Of a DNA stretch of 64,000 nt, positions 25,060 through 34,378 are shown piece after piece (the stretch's first letter is position 1; each line of letters starts with the position of its first letter). Source of the DNA: Paenimyroides aestuarii. GTDB lineage: Bacteria > Bacteroidota > Bacteroidia > Flavobacteriales > Flavobacteriaceae. The notes under the pieces are model-generated. The model was not told where the DNA came from and searched no databases. It worked only from the letters and a program-made list of their open reading frames with translations. The stretch is from NCBI RefSeq assembly GCF_024628805.1, contig NZ_CP102382.1, forward strand, positions 1,798,001 to 1,862,000, read 5' to 3'. Made by a program: the position numbers and the translations under genes.

Positions 25060-26715
25060 TTAGTTTTTAAGTGCTCTTTGACGGTTTTCTAAAGGTTTAA
25101 TGATGAATCGGTCATAAATTGATAAGGAAACAATTGAAAATAAACCAATTCCTACAATCACCCACCAAATTTTATTGGGGTTGTATGTTTCCCAAAGCAT
25201 GTTGGTCATGTCCCAATGTGTCATGCCTAACTTTTGTTCTGCCAATGCAAAATATTCGTTTTTAGAAAAAGGAAAGTGTATTTCGCTGACACTTATACTC
25301 TTTGATGCCGCTAAATCGGCGAATGATTGTTTCACAACAGCCCAATCAATGGTTTCGGCTTTTAGATGGAAGTGTTTTTCAAAATCGCCAATAGACATGT
25401 TTAATGCTCTGGAACCTTCTTCAATAAACTGTTCTTTGGTAACCACTTCGGGCATTTCAATGTTTCGGCCTGCCATTTCTTTTTTCAACAAGGATAATTT
25501 ATCCGACCATGATTGATACAGACTTCCGGCAATAATTCCTGATAAAAAGTTACTTGCCGCTTGTGGAAGAAAATAAGTACCTTGATACAAACCTTCTTTT
25601 CCTTTCGGGGTGATTAAGGCTATAAATGAAGATACGGTTGGGCTGCTCATCATTTCACCCATAGCAAAAATTGCGGTTCCTATAATAGTAAACCAAACGT
25701 TCCCAGAGTAAAATGTTAACCCTACACCTATTGTAGCAACAATTGCACCTCTAATCACCGCATTAATGTGACGCATTTTAGTTACAAAATATGAAATTGG
25801 AATTTGAAAGAAAATAATCATTAACGCATCCAAATTAGTAAATTGTTCCGGGTTAATTTGTCCGTTGTTTTCATTAACGAACGATTGTTTTAAAAAAGGA
25901 ATATTTTCAATAATCCAATTACTAATTGCACTTGAATTCACCCAATCATCAATAAAATTAGGTAAAGTATAAAATAATTGGTTAAACATTACCCAAAAAC
26001 CAACCATTAATAAAAGTAGGATGCTTAAGCGTTTATCCTTTAGTGCTTCTAAAATTCCTTTCAACGAATCACCAATAGCTTTACCTATAGAATCTTTTGG
26101 TTTTTCTCTTTTTGGTTCTTTAAATAAAAACAGAACAATTAATAAGTTAATCGTTATTACAATAGCAGCTTGAATAAAAATTATTTTATAACCATATGCA
26201 TTTCTTAATGTAGAAGACATAAAAGGACCAACAAACCCACCAATATTCACCATCATATAAAAAATTCCAAAACCAATTGTTCCAGTAGATTCATCGGTGT
26301 TTCTAGCTACAATTGCAGAGGCAACAGGTTTAAAAAAGGCGGCTCCAATTGCAAGAAATAGAAAAATCATATATACACTCCAATAAGTGTTTACTTCACC
26401 CATTAAATAATAACCTAAAATCATTATTACATAGGATATTACTAGAGAAAGTTTATAACCGATTCTATCTGCAATTACACCAAAAAAAATAGGAAGTAAA
26501 TAAAGAATTGCTGTAACATCTCCAATAATACTTCCTTTCTGGATATGATTAAAGCCTAAACCCTGATCATCTGTAGATCCAACCAAGTACAACCCCAATA
26601 TATTGAACATTCCATACCAAGCCCAGCGTTCAAAGAGCTCCATATTACTTGCTAACCAAAAGTTTCTATTTAAGGATTTTATGGTTTGAAAAAATGATTT
26701 TGAATTATCTGACAT
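25060..26715 (-). CDS. POT/PTR-like peptide transporter, divergent (2)
   Basis: A 551-residue member of the same MFS family but with a diverged helix-1 motif (MELFERWAWYGMF), which still has the E..ER pattern. PTR-like elements FFKPVASAIVARNTD and FYMMVNIGGFVGPFMS follow. An approximately 100-residue hydrophilic insert (from about MAGRNIEMPEVV to MTHWDMTN) separates the last two helices, at a different point than in the first transporter. The different insert and motif suggest a different peptide preference. The gene starts about 120 bp from the terminator-containing gap behind the next POT gene. Confidence 0.8.
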   Translation of the reverse strand: MSDNSKSFFQTIKSLNRNFWLASNMELFERWAWYGMFNILGLYLVGSTDDQGLGFNHIQKGSIIGDVTAILYLLPIFFGVIADRIGYKLSLVISYVIMILGYYLMGEVNTYWSVYMIFLFLAIGAAFFKPVASAIVARNTDESTGTIGFGIFYMMVNIGGFVGPFMSSTLRNAYGYKIIFIQAAIVITINLLIVLFLFKEPKREKPKDSIGKAIGDSLKGILEALKDKRLSILLLLMVGFWVMFNQLFYTLPNFIDDWVNSSAISNWIIENIPFLKQSFVNENNGQINPEQFTNLDALMIIFFQIPISYFVTKMRHINAVIRGAIVATIGVGLTFYSGNVWFTIIGTAIFAMGEMMSSPTVSSFIALITPKGKEGLYQGTYFLPQAASNFLSGIIAGSLYQSWSDKLSLLKKEMAGRNIEMPEVVTKEQFIEEGSRALNMSIGDFEKHFHLKAETIDWAVVKQSFADLAASKSISVSEIHFPFSKNEYFALAEQKLGMTHWDMTNMLWETYNPNKIWWVIVGIGLFSIVSLSIYDRFIIKPLENRQRALKN

Positions 26716-26770
26716 AAATTAACAAATTTTTAATCTTACAAATAAAGTGAAATATTTAAAATGATGCACA

Positions 26771-26798
26771 AAAAAAGCGACTAAAAAAGTCGCTTTTT
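26771..26798 (-). terminator. Intrinsic terminator between POT genes
   Basis: Nearly symmetrical hairpin AAAAAGCGACT / AGTCGCTTTTT with A/T runs on both sides, 37 bp beyond the stop of the 26835-28631 gene. It should separate that gene's transcript from the next POT gene. Confidence 0.8.
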
Positions 26799-26834
26799 GA
26801 ATTAGTAATTAATGTTTTTATTTTAATTGGTGCA

Positions 26835-28631
26835 TTAATCTGCGAATTCATGTTCGTTATCCTCTGCACCGTGGGTTAATTTTTTCAACTTTTTCAAGAA
26901 AATGATTAAAAGTAAACCAAATGATACAGTAAAAATAGTAAGCCACATAAACGTTTTGTATTCTTGTGCGCTTTGCTCTTCTTCTAGAACAAATGAAACT
27001 TGATAGTCTTTTCCATCTCCTTTATTTTCTAATATTTGGGCTTTATCTTTATCTTTCTCGAAAATAATATTGGCATGGAAAGGATTGTCACTATTGATTT
27101 TTTTGTCTTTTAGTGTTTCTAATAATTCATGGGAATTGGTACCTTCATCTGTTGATAGTTCAAATAAATTGTTGATTATTTTTTTTGTTTCGATATCTTT
27201 ATATATCACTTTACCATTTTCTTGATATACCTCTGCTTTTATATTGAAATTTTTATCTTCATTAATTGGATATTCAAAAATTTTAACAATTTTCTTATCT
27301 GTGTTTTTTACTTCAATCGAATCTTTTGAAATAAAAGGAAGAACTTCTTGCTTATTTACAATCATTTTTCCTTTGTACGCTTCTAATTGAGAAGACTCGC
27401 CAATGGTTCCGGCTAATTTATTTCCAAATCCTGTGGCTGCAAAATATATACCCATCATTATAGATGCATATTTCAACGGAGCTAATTTAGTGATAAACGA
27501 AAGTGCTACGGGCGATGTGCAAAGTTCACCTATGGTGTGAAATAAATATGCCAAAAATATCCAAATCATAGCAGCTTTTCCAAAAGTTTCGGCGCTGGCT
27601 TCTTTCGAAGCAAACATCATAAAAATATAACCTAATCCCATGATAATTGTTCCTACCGCCATTTTGAATAAAGAAGAAGACTCTTTGCCTGATTTTTTCC
27701 ATCGAATCCAAAAACCACCAACAATTGTTCCAAAAATAATGATATATCCAGCGTTTAGTGACTGAAAAACTGCTGCGGGAATTTCTGTTAAACCTCCCAA
27801 ACTTATGCTTCTATCTACTTTTGCATCGGTATAAAGATTCATTAATCCTCCTGCTTGTTCAAATGCTCCCCAAAATACAACAACTATCAGAAACGATATT
27901 AGTAGTACGATTACTCTATCTTTTTCTATTTTGTTTAATGGTCTTTTTGCAGCTAATCTTTCTTCTGCCGAAGCTTCTTTACCACCTGTGAACTCACCAA
28001 CACCTTTTAAGTATTTTTGCCCCCAGATATAAACAATTTGTCCCAAAAGCATTCCAATTCCTGCTAAGCCAAATCCATAATGCCACCCATAATAATAGGC
28101 TACTAAACCAACAGATATACTGGCTAAAAAGGCACCAATGTTTATCCCGATATAGAAAATCGTAAAGCCGCTATCTCTTCTAATATCACCATCTTTATAT
28201 AATCCTCCGACCATTGTAGAAATGTTTGGCTTTAAACCGCCCACACCTAATATAATTAAAAATAATCCAGTGAAAAAGGCCCAACTTTGAGGTATTGCCA
28301 GAACTCCGTGCCCAATGCATAAAAGCAAGCCTCCTAACATTACGGTTTTCTTTTGTCCTAAAAATTTATCAGCAATCCAACCTCCCGGTATCGAAGCTAC
28401 ATAAACCAACATGGTGTACCAGCCATAAAGCCAAATAGCATCTTTATTAGACCAACCTAAACCAGGATCAATCGCGGTGGCAGAAGTTGCCATATAGAGT
28501 ACTAAAATTCCTCTCATTCCATAATAAGAGAAACGTTCCCACATTTCAGTGAAAAAAAGTACGAATAGTCCTGCTGGATGTCCAAATAGGCTTTTGTGTT
28601 CTTTTAATTCTAAATCGTTTGAATTATTCAT
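26835..28631 (-). CDS. POT/PTR proton-dependent oligopeptide transporter with C-terminal insert (3)
   Basis: The 598-residue protein has the canonical signatures: EMWERFSYYGMRGILVLYM, LKPNISTMVGGLY, FYIGINIGAFLA and a late SPVALSFITKLAP. Helices 1-11 are colinear with bacterial di/tripeptide permeases, but about 160 hydrophilic residues (from GKMIVNKQEVLPF to EEEQSAQEY) interrupt the C-terminus before the last helix (FMWLTIFTVSFGLLLIIF). Insert position and sequence differ from those of the two neighbours. It follows DPP IV by about 50 bp and is probably transcribed with it. Confidence 0.9.
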   Translation of the reverse strand: MNNSNDLELKEHKSLFGHPAGLFVLFFTEMWERFSYYGMRGILVLYMATSATAIDPGLGWSNKDAIWLYGWYTMLVYVASIPGGWIADKFLGQKKTVMLGGLLLCIGHGVLAIPQSWAFFTGLFLIILGVGGLKPNISTMVGGLYKDGDIRRDSGFTIFYIGINIGAFLASISVGLVAYYYGWHYGFGLAGIGMLLGQIVYIWGQKYLKGVGEFTGGKEASAEERLAAKRPLNKIEKDRVIVLLISFLIVVVFWGAFEQAGGLMNLYTDAKVDRSISLGGLTEIPAAVFQSLNAGYIIIFGTIVGGFWIRWKKSGKESSSLFKMAVGTIIMGLGYIFMMFASKEASAETFGKAAMIWIFLAYLFHTIGELCTSPVALSFITKLAPLKYASIMMGIYFAATGFGNKLAGTIGESSQLEAYKGKMIVNKQEVLPFISKDSIEVKNTDKKIVKIFEYPINEDKNFNIKAEVYQENGKVIYKDIETKKIINNLFELSTDEGTNSHELLETLKDKKINSDNPFHANIIFEKDKDKAQILENKGDGKDYQVSFVLEEEQSAQEYKTFMWLTIFTVSFGLLLIIFLKKLKKLTHGAEDNEHEFAD

Positions 28632-28684
28632 TATATGTTGCGTTTTGTAATTTTATTTCGTAAAAATAAGTTAAATTTTTTGAA

Positions 28685-30856
28685 CTACAATTTCTCTAAT
28701 AGGTAATCGGTCATTTTTGTATATAATTGTTCGCGGGTTTTGCCACCATAAATACCGTGGTTTTTATCGGGATAAATCAACCAGTCGAAATTTTTATTCA
28801 GATAAACTAATTTGTTGATTAAAAGCATACTGTTTTGCACGTGTACATTATCGTCTGCTGTTCCGTGAATCAATAAAAAATTTCCTTTTAATTTATCGGC
28901 ATGTGTAATTGGCGAGTTGTTGTCGTAGCCCGATGCATTTTCTTGCGGGGTGGTCATGAAACGTTCTGTGTAAACCGAATCATAAAAGCGCCAAGAGGTA
29001 ACCGGTGCAACCGCAATGGCGGTTTTAAACACATCGTTTGCTTGAAAAAGCGCATTGCTGCTCATAAATCCACCGAAACTCCAACCCCAAATACCTATTC
29101 TGTTGGCATCAACAAACGATTCTTTCGCTAATTGTTTGGCAACATAAATCTGATCTTGAACTTCAAATTTTCCCAATTCTTTCTGCGTTACTTTTTTAAA
29201 ATCTGCCCCTTTAAAACCGGTTCCACGCCCATCAACACACACCACAATGTAACCTTTTTGGGCAAGCATCATGTGCCAATAATCGTTTAAATCGTGCCAT
29301 GAATCAGCTACTTCCTGCGAACCCGGTCCTGAATATTGATACATTAATACCGGATATTTCTTTTTAGCATCGAAATTTTTAGGTTTAATCATGTATCCGT
29401 TCAACTCATTGCCCACCTCGTTTTTAAAAGTGGTAAATTCTTTTGTAGGCAAATCAAATTTCTTCAACTTGTCTTCTAAAGCCGCATTATTTAAAATTTC
29501 TTTGACATTTTTTCCGGTCGATGCATCCACAAGTGTGTAAGAAGGTGCTTTGGTGCTTGACGAATGATTGTTTATAAAATAGTTGAAATCGGGACTAAAC
29601 GTAGCGCTATTCGTTCCGCTTTGGCTTGATAGTTGTTTTTTGCCCGATCCGTTGAGCTGAATACTGTACACATCGCGTTTTGTAGAACCGTTTTCAACCG
29701 ATTGGTAGTAAATAGTTTCGTTGCTTTTGTTGTAACCATAGTAGTTGGTTACTTCCCAATTTCCGTTAGTTACTTGCTTTTTCAACGAACCATCGTTATT
29801 GTAATGATAAATATGGTTGTACCCGCTTTTTTCGCTCGTCCAAATAAAACTGTTATCATTCAAAAAGGTCAAATTATCAGTAATATCTACATACGCTTTG
29901 TCTTTTTCGGTAAGAATGGTCGATGTTTTGCCCGAATTGGCATCAACAAACAATAAATTCAACTGATTTTGATGGCGGTTCAGGGTTTGCACACTTAAAA
30001 CATTGGCATTGTTGGTGAATTTTATTCGGGGAATATAATAAGCAGTTTCGGCATTTAAAGCTATGTTTTGAGTAGATGCTTTGGAAACATCGTACAAATG
30101 CAAGCTTACTTTTGAATTGTTTTCACCTGCTTTTGGATATTTAAAAACTTGTTGCTGCGGATACAAACTTTCGCCATAAACATCCATAGAGAACACAGGC
30201 ACTTCGCTTTCATCAAAACGAATATATGCCAATTTTGTTCCATCGGCATTCCAATCAAACGCGCGTACAAACGCAAATTCTTCTTCGTAAACCCAATCGG
30301 TAATACCGTTTATAATGGTGTTTTTCTCACCGTCTTTGGTAATCTGCGTTGTTTTTTTGGATGCCACATCAAACACATATAAATTGTTTTCAAACGCATA
30401 GGCTATTTTCGATCCGTTTTTGTTCAACAAAGGCTCTTGAATAGGATTATCGCTGATTTTTATTAACGATTTTGAAGCAATATCATACAAATAATAGACC
30501 GATGTAAACGAATGACGGTAAATAGGAGTGTAGTCCGTTGCAATTAATATTTTATCGTCGGTTTTATTGATGGAATAATCTGAGATTTGATTGATTTCCG
30601 GAAAATCGGCAGTAGAAAATAACGTTTGCACTTTTTCCAATGTAGTAAAATCAAACGCATCGATCGTAAACGTACCCGTATTTCGGTTATAATCCAAAAC
30701 GCTGTATTGGTTTTTGGTATGCAACGTATTTAAAGCGTTTAATTGGTTGGCTCTAAAAGTTCCGTTCCAAATTTGAGCAACTTCTATTTTTTGTTGTGCT
30801 TGTATCGTGGTGATTGGTGCTGCGATAATTATAAGCGGCAGTAAAAATTTCTTCAT
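28685..30856 (-). CDS. Dipeptidyl peptidase IV (S9 family prolyl oligopeptidase)
   Basis: Secreted serine exopeptidase that removes X-Pro or X-Ala dipeptides from peptide N-termini. A signal peptide (residues 1-20, IIAAPITTIQAQ) precedes an eight-bladed propeller (DPPIV_N), which includes DWVYEEEFAFVRAF, the glutamate pair that docks the free amino terminus. The C-terminal hydrolase domain carries the catalytic serine in GIWGWSFGGFMSS, the aspartate in HGTADDNVH and the histidine in PDKNHGIYG. At 723 residues it has typical length. Its products are exactly what the downstream POT transporters carry. Confidence 0.95.
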   Translation of the reverse strand: MKKFLLPLIIIAAPITTIQAQQKIEVAQIWNGTFRANQLNALNTLHTKNQYSVLDYNRNTGTFTIDAFDFTTLEKVQTLFSTADFPEINQISDYSINKTDDKILIATDYTPIYRHSFTSVYYLYDIASKSLIKISDNPIQEPLLNKNGSKIAYAFENNLYVFDVASKKTTQITKDGEKNTIINGITDWVYEEEFAFVRAFDWNADGTKLAYIRFDESEVPVFSMDVYGESLYPQQQVFKYPKAGENNSKVSLHLYDVSKASTQNIALNAETAYYIPRIKFTNNANVLSVQTLNRHQNQLNLLFVDANSGKTSTILTEKDKAYVDITDNLTFLNDNSFIWTSEKSGYNHIYHYNNDGSLKKQVTNGNWEVTNYYGYNKSNETIYYQSVENGSTKRDVYSIQLNGSGKKQLSSQSGTNSATFSPDFNYFINNHSSSTKAPSYTLVDASTGKNVKEILNNAALEDKLKKFDLPTKEFTTFKNEVGNELNGYMIKPKNFDAKKKYPVLMYQYSGPGSQEVADSWHDLNDYWHMMLAQKGYIVVCVDGRGTGFKGADFKKVTQKELGKFEVQDQIYVAKQLAKESFVDANRIGIWGWSFGGFMSSNALFQANDVFKTAIAVAPVTSWRFYDSVYTERFMTTPQENASGYDNNSPITHADKLKGNFLLIHGTADDNVHVQNSMLLINKLVYLNKNFDWLIYPDKNHGIYGGKTREQLYTKMTDYLLEKL

Positions 30857-30953
30857 AAATAAAAATGAAAATTAAAAAGGGGAATTTAGGTATTTTTTTT
30901 GAGTTTTTTATTTGATTATATTAAATTTAGTAGATTTATGAAAAATTGGATTC

Positions 30954-31439
30954 ATGTATAAAAGACTTTTATTGCTTATTTTTTTGCTTTTAAATATATA
31001 TGGTTGTGATCAGAATAAAACGAATATTTCTTTTGAAAAAGTCATCTTACATACCGAAATGTGTTTAGGAACTTGTCCTATTTATCATTTGGAAATAAAT
31101 AATGATAAACAGATTAAGTTATTTGTTGAGGAGTTTTATATTGAACAATCTTTTGAAAAGGATTTATCCAGAATGGGTTATTTTACTGGTAAACTTTCTG
31201 AAAAAGAATTTTTATACTTAATTAATTTGTTGGAAGATATTGATTTCAATGAAAATAAAACTATTGAAAATCATTGTTGCGATGGATCTTTAAAAACAAT
31301 TTCAATTTATTAGAATGGAAAGATTAAGGTGATTGAAACAATGTTTCCTTCCGAAAAAACCATCGAGATAGTTTCTTTTTTAATTGATGTATGCGAAAAG
31401 GATGATTTAGTTAGAACAAATGAAAAATTTGAGATTTAA
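30954..31439 (+). pseudogene. DUF6438-type lipoprotein gene with in-frame TAG
   Basis: The frame encodes a lipoprotein signal (LLLLIFLLLNIYGC, cysteine about residue 18) and a domain with HTEMCLGTCPIYHLEI, the pattern typical of DUF6438 proteins. A TAG at 31311-31313 stops it after 119 codons. Beyond the TAG the same frame continues for 41 codons (NGKIKVIETMFPSEKTIE...) to a TAA at 31437, and this part completes the domain. I therefore treat it as one gene of about 161 codons with a nonsense mutation. Function unknown. Confidence 0.65.
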
Positions 31440-31534
31440 TTTTTTCTGTTTTGTAAAATGGTAAAATCATCCGTGCATCTGTGGCAAAAAAATCTCTGGT
31501 AAATCAAACATAAAACCCCAACACAAAAAAATGT

Positions 31535-31542
31535 ATCTTTGC
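31535..31542 (+). promoter_or_regulatory. -7 box (TATCTTTG) of the HMG-CoA reductase gene
   Basis: Exact TAnnTTTG box only 14 bp before the preferred start codon at 31557. It implies a transcript with a leader of about 5-10 nt and argues against the upstream TTG start at 31539, which would lie inside the box. A clear -33 TTG is not visible. Confidence 0.5.
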
Positions 31543-31556
31543 AAAAAAAAATCCGC

Positions 31557-32873
31557 ATGAGTATTGTTAATGGTTTTTCTAAACTTACAAAAGAGCAAAA
31601 AATAAATTGGCTGGTTGAAACTTATTTTAAGAACGACCAAACGGTGGTTGAATTGTTAAAACAGTATTGGAACAGCAATGAAGAACTGCAAAAACTGCAC
31701 GATGAGTTTATAGAAAACACCATTACCAATTTTTATCTGCCAATGGGAATTGCGCCCAATTTTGTAATCAATGGTAAAACCTTTGCGGTGCCAATGGTAA
31801 TCGAAGAAAGTTCGGTGGTTGCAGCGGCAGCAAATGCAGCGAAATTCTGGAGCAAACGCGGTGGTTTTAAAGCAACTGTTTTGTCAACCGAAAAAATTGG
31901 CAATGTGCATTTTATGTTTGCTGGTTCAGGCGAGAAATTAGTACAATTTATTGAGAAACTACAACCGCTTTTTAGAACGCGAACAGCAACAATTACCAAA
32001 AACATGGAAAAACGCGGCGGTGGTATTTTAAGTATTGAGTTGATTGACAAAACGTTAGAACTTGAAAATTATTACCAGTTACATGCTACGTTTGACACCA
32101 AAGACAGTATGGGGGCGAATTTCATCAATTCATGTTTAGAAGAATTTGCCAATGTGTTGCGTGAAGAAGTGTCCAATTTTGATTTGTTTTCTACCGAAGA
32201 AAAAGAATCTTTGCAAATTGTAATGTCTATTTTGTCGAACTACGTTCCCAATTGTTTGGTTCGTGCTGAGGTTTCATGTAAAATTGCCGACTTACAATCA
32301 AATGAAATAGAGAATCCACAAGAGTTTGCAGAGAAATTTGTGCAGGCAGTGCGCATTGCCGAAATTGAACCATACCGTGCCGTGACCCACAATAAAGGAA
32401 TTATGAATGGGGTAGATGCGGTGGTTTTGGCAACAGGCAACGATTTTAGAGCGATAGAAGCTGGTGTGCATGCTTTTGCTGCAAAAGATGGAAGATATGC
32501 ATCGCTTTCTCATGCCGAAATTGTGGGTGACGAATTCCGTTTTTGGATGGATCTTCCGTTGGCGTTGGGAACAGTGGGCGGATTGACAAACTTGCATCCA
32601 ATAGTAAAATTCGCTTTGCAGTTGTTGGAAAAACCCGATGCCAACGAACTTATGCAAATTATTGCCGTGGCAGGTTTGGCACAGAATTTTGCGGCTGTAA
32701 AATCGCTTACAACAACGGGTATTCAAAAAGGACACATGAAAATGCACTTGATGAATATTTTGAATCAGTTGAATGCTTCGGTAGATGAAAAAACGACAGT
32801 TTTACAGTATTTCGCAGAAAAAACGGTTTCGCACAGCGCAGTTGTTGATTATATAAATAGTTTGAGAAAGTAA
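31557..32873 (+). CDS. Hydroxymethylglutaryl-CoA reductase, class II type
   Basis: The enzyme interconverts HMG-CoA and mevalonate with NAD(P)H, the committed step of the mevalonate route to isoprenoids. Class II features include MGIAPNFVINGKTFAVPMV, the glutamate in IEESSVVAAAANAAKFW, the cofactor-binding region around NKGIMNGVDAVVLATGND, and the C-terminal catalytic histidine in KGHMKMHLMN. Length 438 fits soluble bacterial enzymes without a membrane anchor. A mevalonate-kinase-like GHMP gene lies two genes downstream, which supports an anabolic role. Confidence 0.93.
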   Translation: MSIVNGFSKLTKEQKINWLVETYFKNDQTVVELLKQYWNSNEELQKLHDEFIENTITNFYLPMGIAPNFVINGKTFAVPMVIEESSVVAAAANAAKFWSKRGGFKATVLSTEKIGNVHFMFAGSGEKLVQFIEKLQPLFRTRTATITKNMEKRGGGILSIELIDKTLELENYYQLHATFDTKDSMGANFINSCLEEFANVLREEVSNFDLFSTEEKESLQIVMSILSNYVPNCLVRAEVSCKIADLQSNEIENPQEFAEKFVQAVRIAEIEPYRAVTHNKGIMNGVDAVVLATGNDFRAIEAGVHAFAAKDGRYASLSHAEIVGDEFRFWMDLPLALGTVGGLTNLHPIVKFALQLLEKPDANELMQIIAVAGLAQNFAAVKSLTTTGIQKGHMKMHLMNILNQLNASVDEKTTVLQYFAEKTVSHSAVVDYINSLRK

Positions 32874-32912
32874 ATTTTTTAGATGCAATTTTCTTCATAA
32901 ATAAGAGACACT

Positions 32913-33401
32913 ATGCTTGAAAGAATTATTATATTTTGTTTCCTAATTCTGTTGACTTGTTGTAAATCGACTGAAAAAGTAGATAAAAATGCACTAGTTC
33001 CTAATTATAAAACCACTACCATAATTTATAGGTTTTTATACAATAATGATTACCCGATTGAAATAAGTGAAAAGACATTTTGGATGTATGGAAAAGAAAT
33101 GCAAGAGTTTGCGATACGCTTAACCCCTAACTTTTATTTTCCTTCTATGGTAAAATCTATAAAATCACTTGAAAAAGTTGATAAACAAACAGGGTTTTAT
33201 GATTTTGCTTTTGTTCATAAATGTAAGGATACAATTTATGCATCAGAAGATTTACAACATTGGATTATAAAAGAAAATGGTGAATCGTTATATTATAAAT
33301 ATCCTAAGATTGAAACACCATCTACGGATACTTTATTCATCAAAAAACTTTTATATGCAGAACCTTTTGTTAGAGAATGGAAATTATACAATAAAAAATA
33401 A
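32913..33401 (+). CDS. Small lipoprotein of unknown function
   Basis: A 162-residue product with a lipobox in IFCFLILLTCCKS (cysteines at about 16-17), so it should be acylated and sit in the inner or outer membrane. The mature part has no motif I recognise. It lies between HMG-CoA reductase and the GHMP kinase in the same direction, with only 2 bp to the latter, so it is probably cotranscribed although no metabolic link is obvious. Confidence 0.65.
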   Translation: MLERIIIFCFLILLTCCKSTEKVDKNALVPNYKTTTIIYRFLYNNDYPIEISEKTFWMYGKEMQEFAIRLTPNFYFPSMVKSIKSLEKVDKQTGFYDFAFVHKCKDTIYASEDLQHWIIKENGESLYYKYPKIETPSTDTLFIKKLLYAEPFVREWKLYNKK

Positions 33402-33403
33402 TC

Positions 33404-34312
33404 ATGGAATTTTACAGCAACGGCAAACTGTTTATTTTAGGCGAATATTATGTGTTGGAAGGCGCAAAGGTTTTTGCATTGCCCACAAAGTTTGGTCAAT
33501 ATCTAAATGTATTTCCATTAAAAAGCAAAACACTAAGCTGGAAAAGTTATGATGCCGATGGCTCGGTTTGGTATAACGATGAAATTGCTGTAAACGATAT
33601 CATTTCAAACAATCAGTCAAGTGATGATAAAGTTCGAAATACGTTGATTGATATTTTGCATCAGGCACATTTAATGAATCCTATTATATTAGAAAATAAC
33701 GGTTTTTTGGTCGAAACCAAATTGACTTTTCCACGGAATTGGGGCTTGGGAACATCATCAACCTTAATAAACAATATCGCACAATGGTTTCAGATTGATG
33801 CTTTTGAATTGCTACAAAAATCGTTTGGTGGCAGTGGGTTTGATATTGCTTGTGCTCAAAAAAATACACCGGTAACTTATCAAATAGTAAACAATAAACC
33901 TATTGTGGATCAGGTACGTTTTAATCCATCGTTTAAAAAGCATATTTATTTTGTGTATCTGAATAAAAAACGCGACAGTAAAGATGCGATTGCAAATTTC
34001 AAAAAAAAGCAAAAGAATTTATCAGCAGAAATACAACAGGTTTCGCAAATGACCGATGAATTATTACAAATTCAAGATTTACAGTGGTTCATAGATTTTT
34101 TCAAAAAATACGAACAAAACCTGAGTGCCATTTTAGAAACCCCTACCATTCAAAAAGAATTGTTTCCAGATTTTAACGGATTGGTAAAAAGCCTTGGCGG
34201 TTGGGGCGGCGATTTTGTGATGGTGGCTTCAGAAGAAAACCCTTCAAAGTATTTTAAAAATAAAGGATACGAAACGATTATTTCTTATAGTGATATGATT
34301 TTGGATGGTTAA
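33404..34312 (+). CDS. GHMP-family kinase (GYDIA type, mevalonate-kinase-like)
   Basis: Sugar/mevalonate-type small-molecule kinase found in Bacteroidota. The N-terminus FYSNGKLFILGEYYVLEGA matches mevalonate-kinase beginnings. The ATP-binding glycine loop is PRNWGLGTSSTLIN and the family tag is GGSGFDIACA (usually GYDIA). SLGGWGGDFVMV is the third GHMP motif. Length 302 is typical. Together with the HMG-CoA reductase two genes upstream it probably provides a kinase of the mevalonate pathway; whether it acts on mevalonate or phosphomevalonate is not decided by sequence. Confidence 0.85.
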   Translation: MEFYSNGKLFILGEYYVLEGAKVFALPTKFGQYLNVFPLKSKTLSWKSYDADGSVWYNDEIAVNDIISNNQSSDDKVRNTLIDILHQAHLMNPIILENNGFLVETKLTFPRNWGLGTSSTLINNIAQWFQIDAFELLQKSFGGSGFDIACAQKNTPVTYQIVNNKPIVDQVRFNPSFKKHIYFVYLNKKRDSKDAIANFKKKQKNLSAEIQQVSQMTDELLQIQDLQWFIDFFKKYEQNLSAILETPTIQKELFPDFNGLVKSLGGWGGDFVMVASEENPSKYFKNKGYETIISYSDMILDG

Positions 34313-34354
34313 ATTTACACATAAAAACTTGCTTGGATACAATAATAATCAACA

Positions 34355-34378
34355 AAAACCTCTGGAAAAGAGGTTTAT
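34355..34378. terminator. Bidirectional terminator
   Basis: Hairpin AAACCTCT-GGAA-AAGAGGTTT with A/T runs on both sides, between the convergent GHMP kinase and AraC genes. It touches the AraC stop codon. Confidence 0.7.

Noticed and set aside
32298..32747. Long antisense ORF inside HMG-CoA reductase
   Set aside because: Shadow of a real gene; His/Cys-rich nonsense peptide with no homology pattern.
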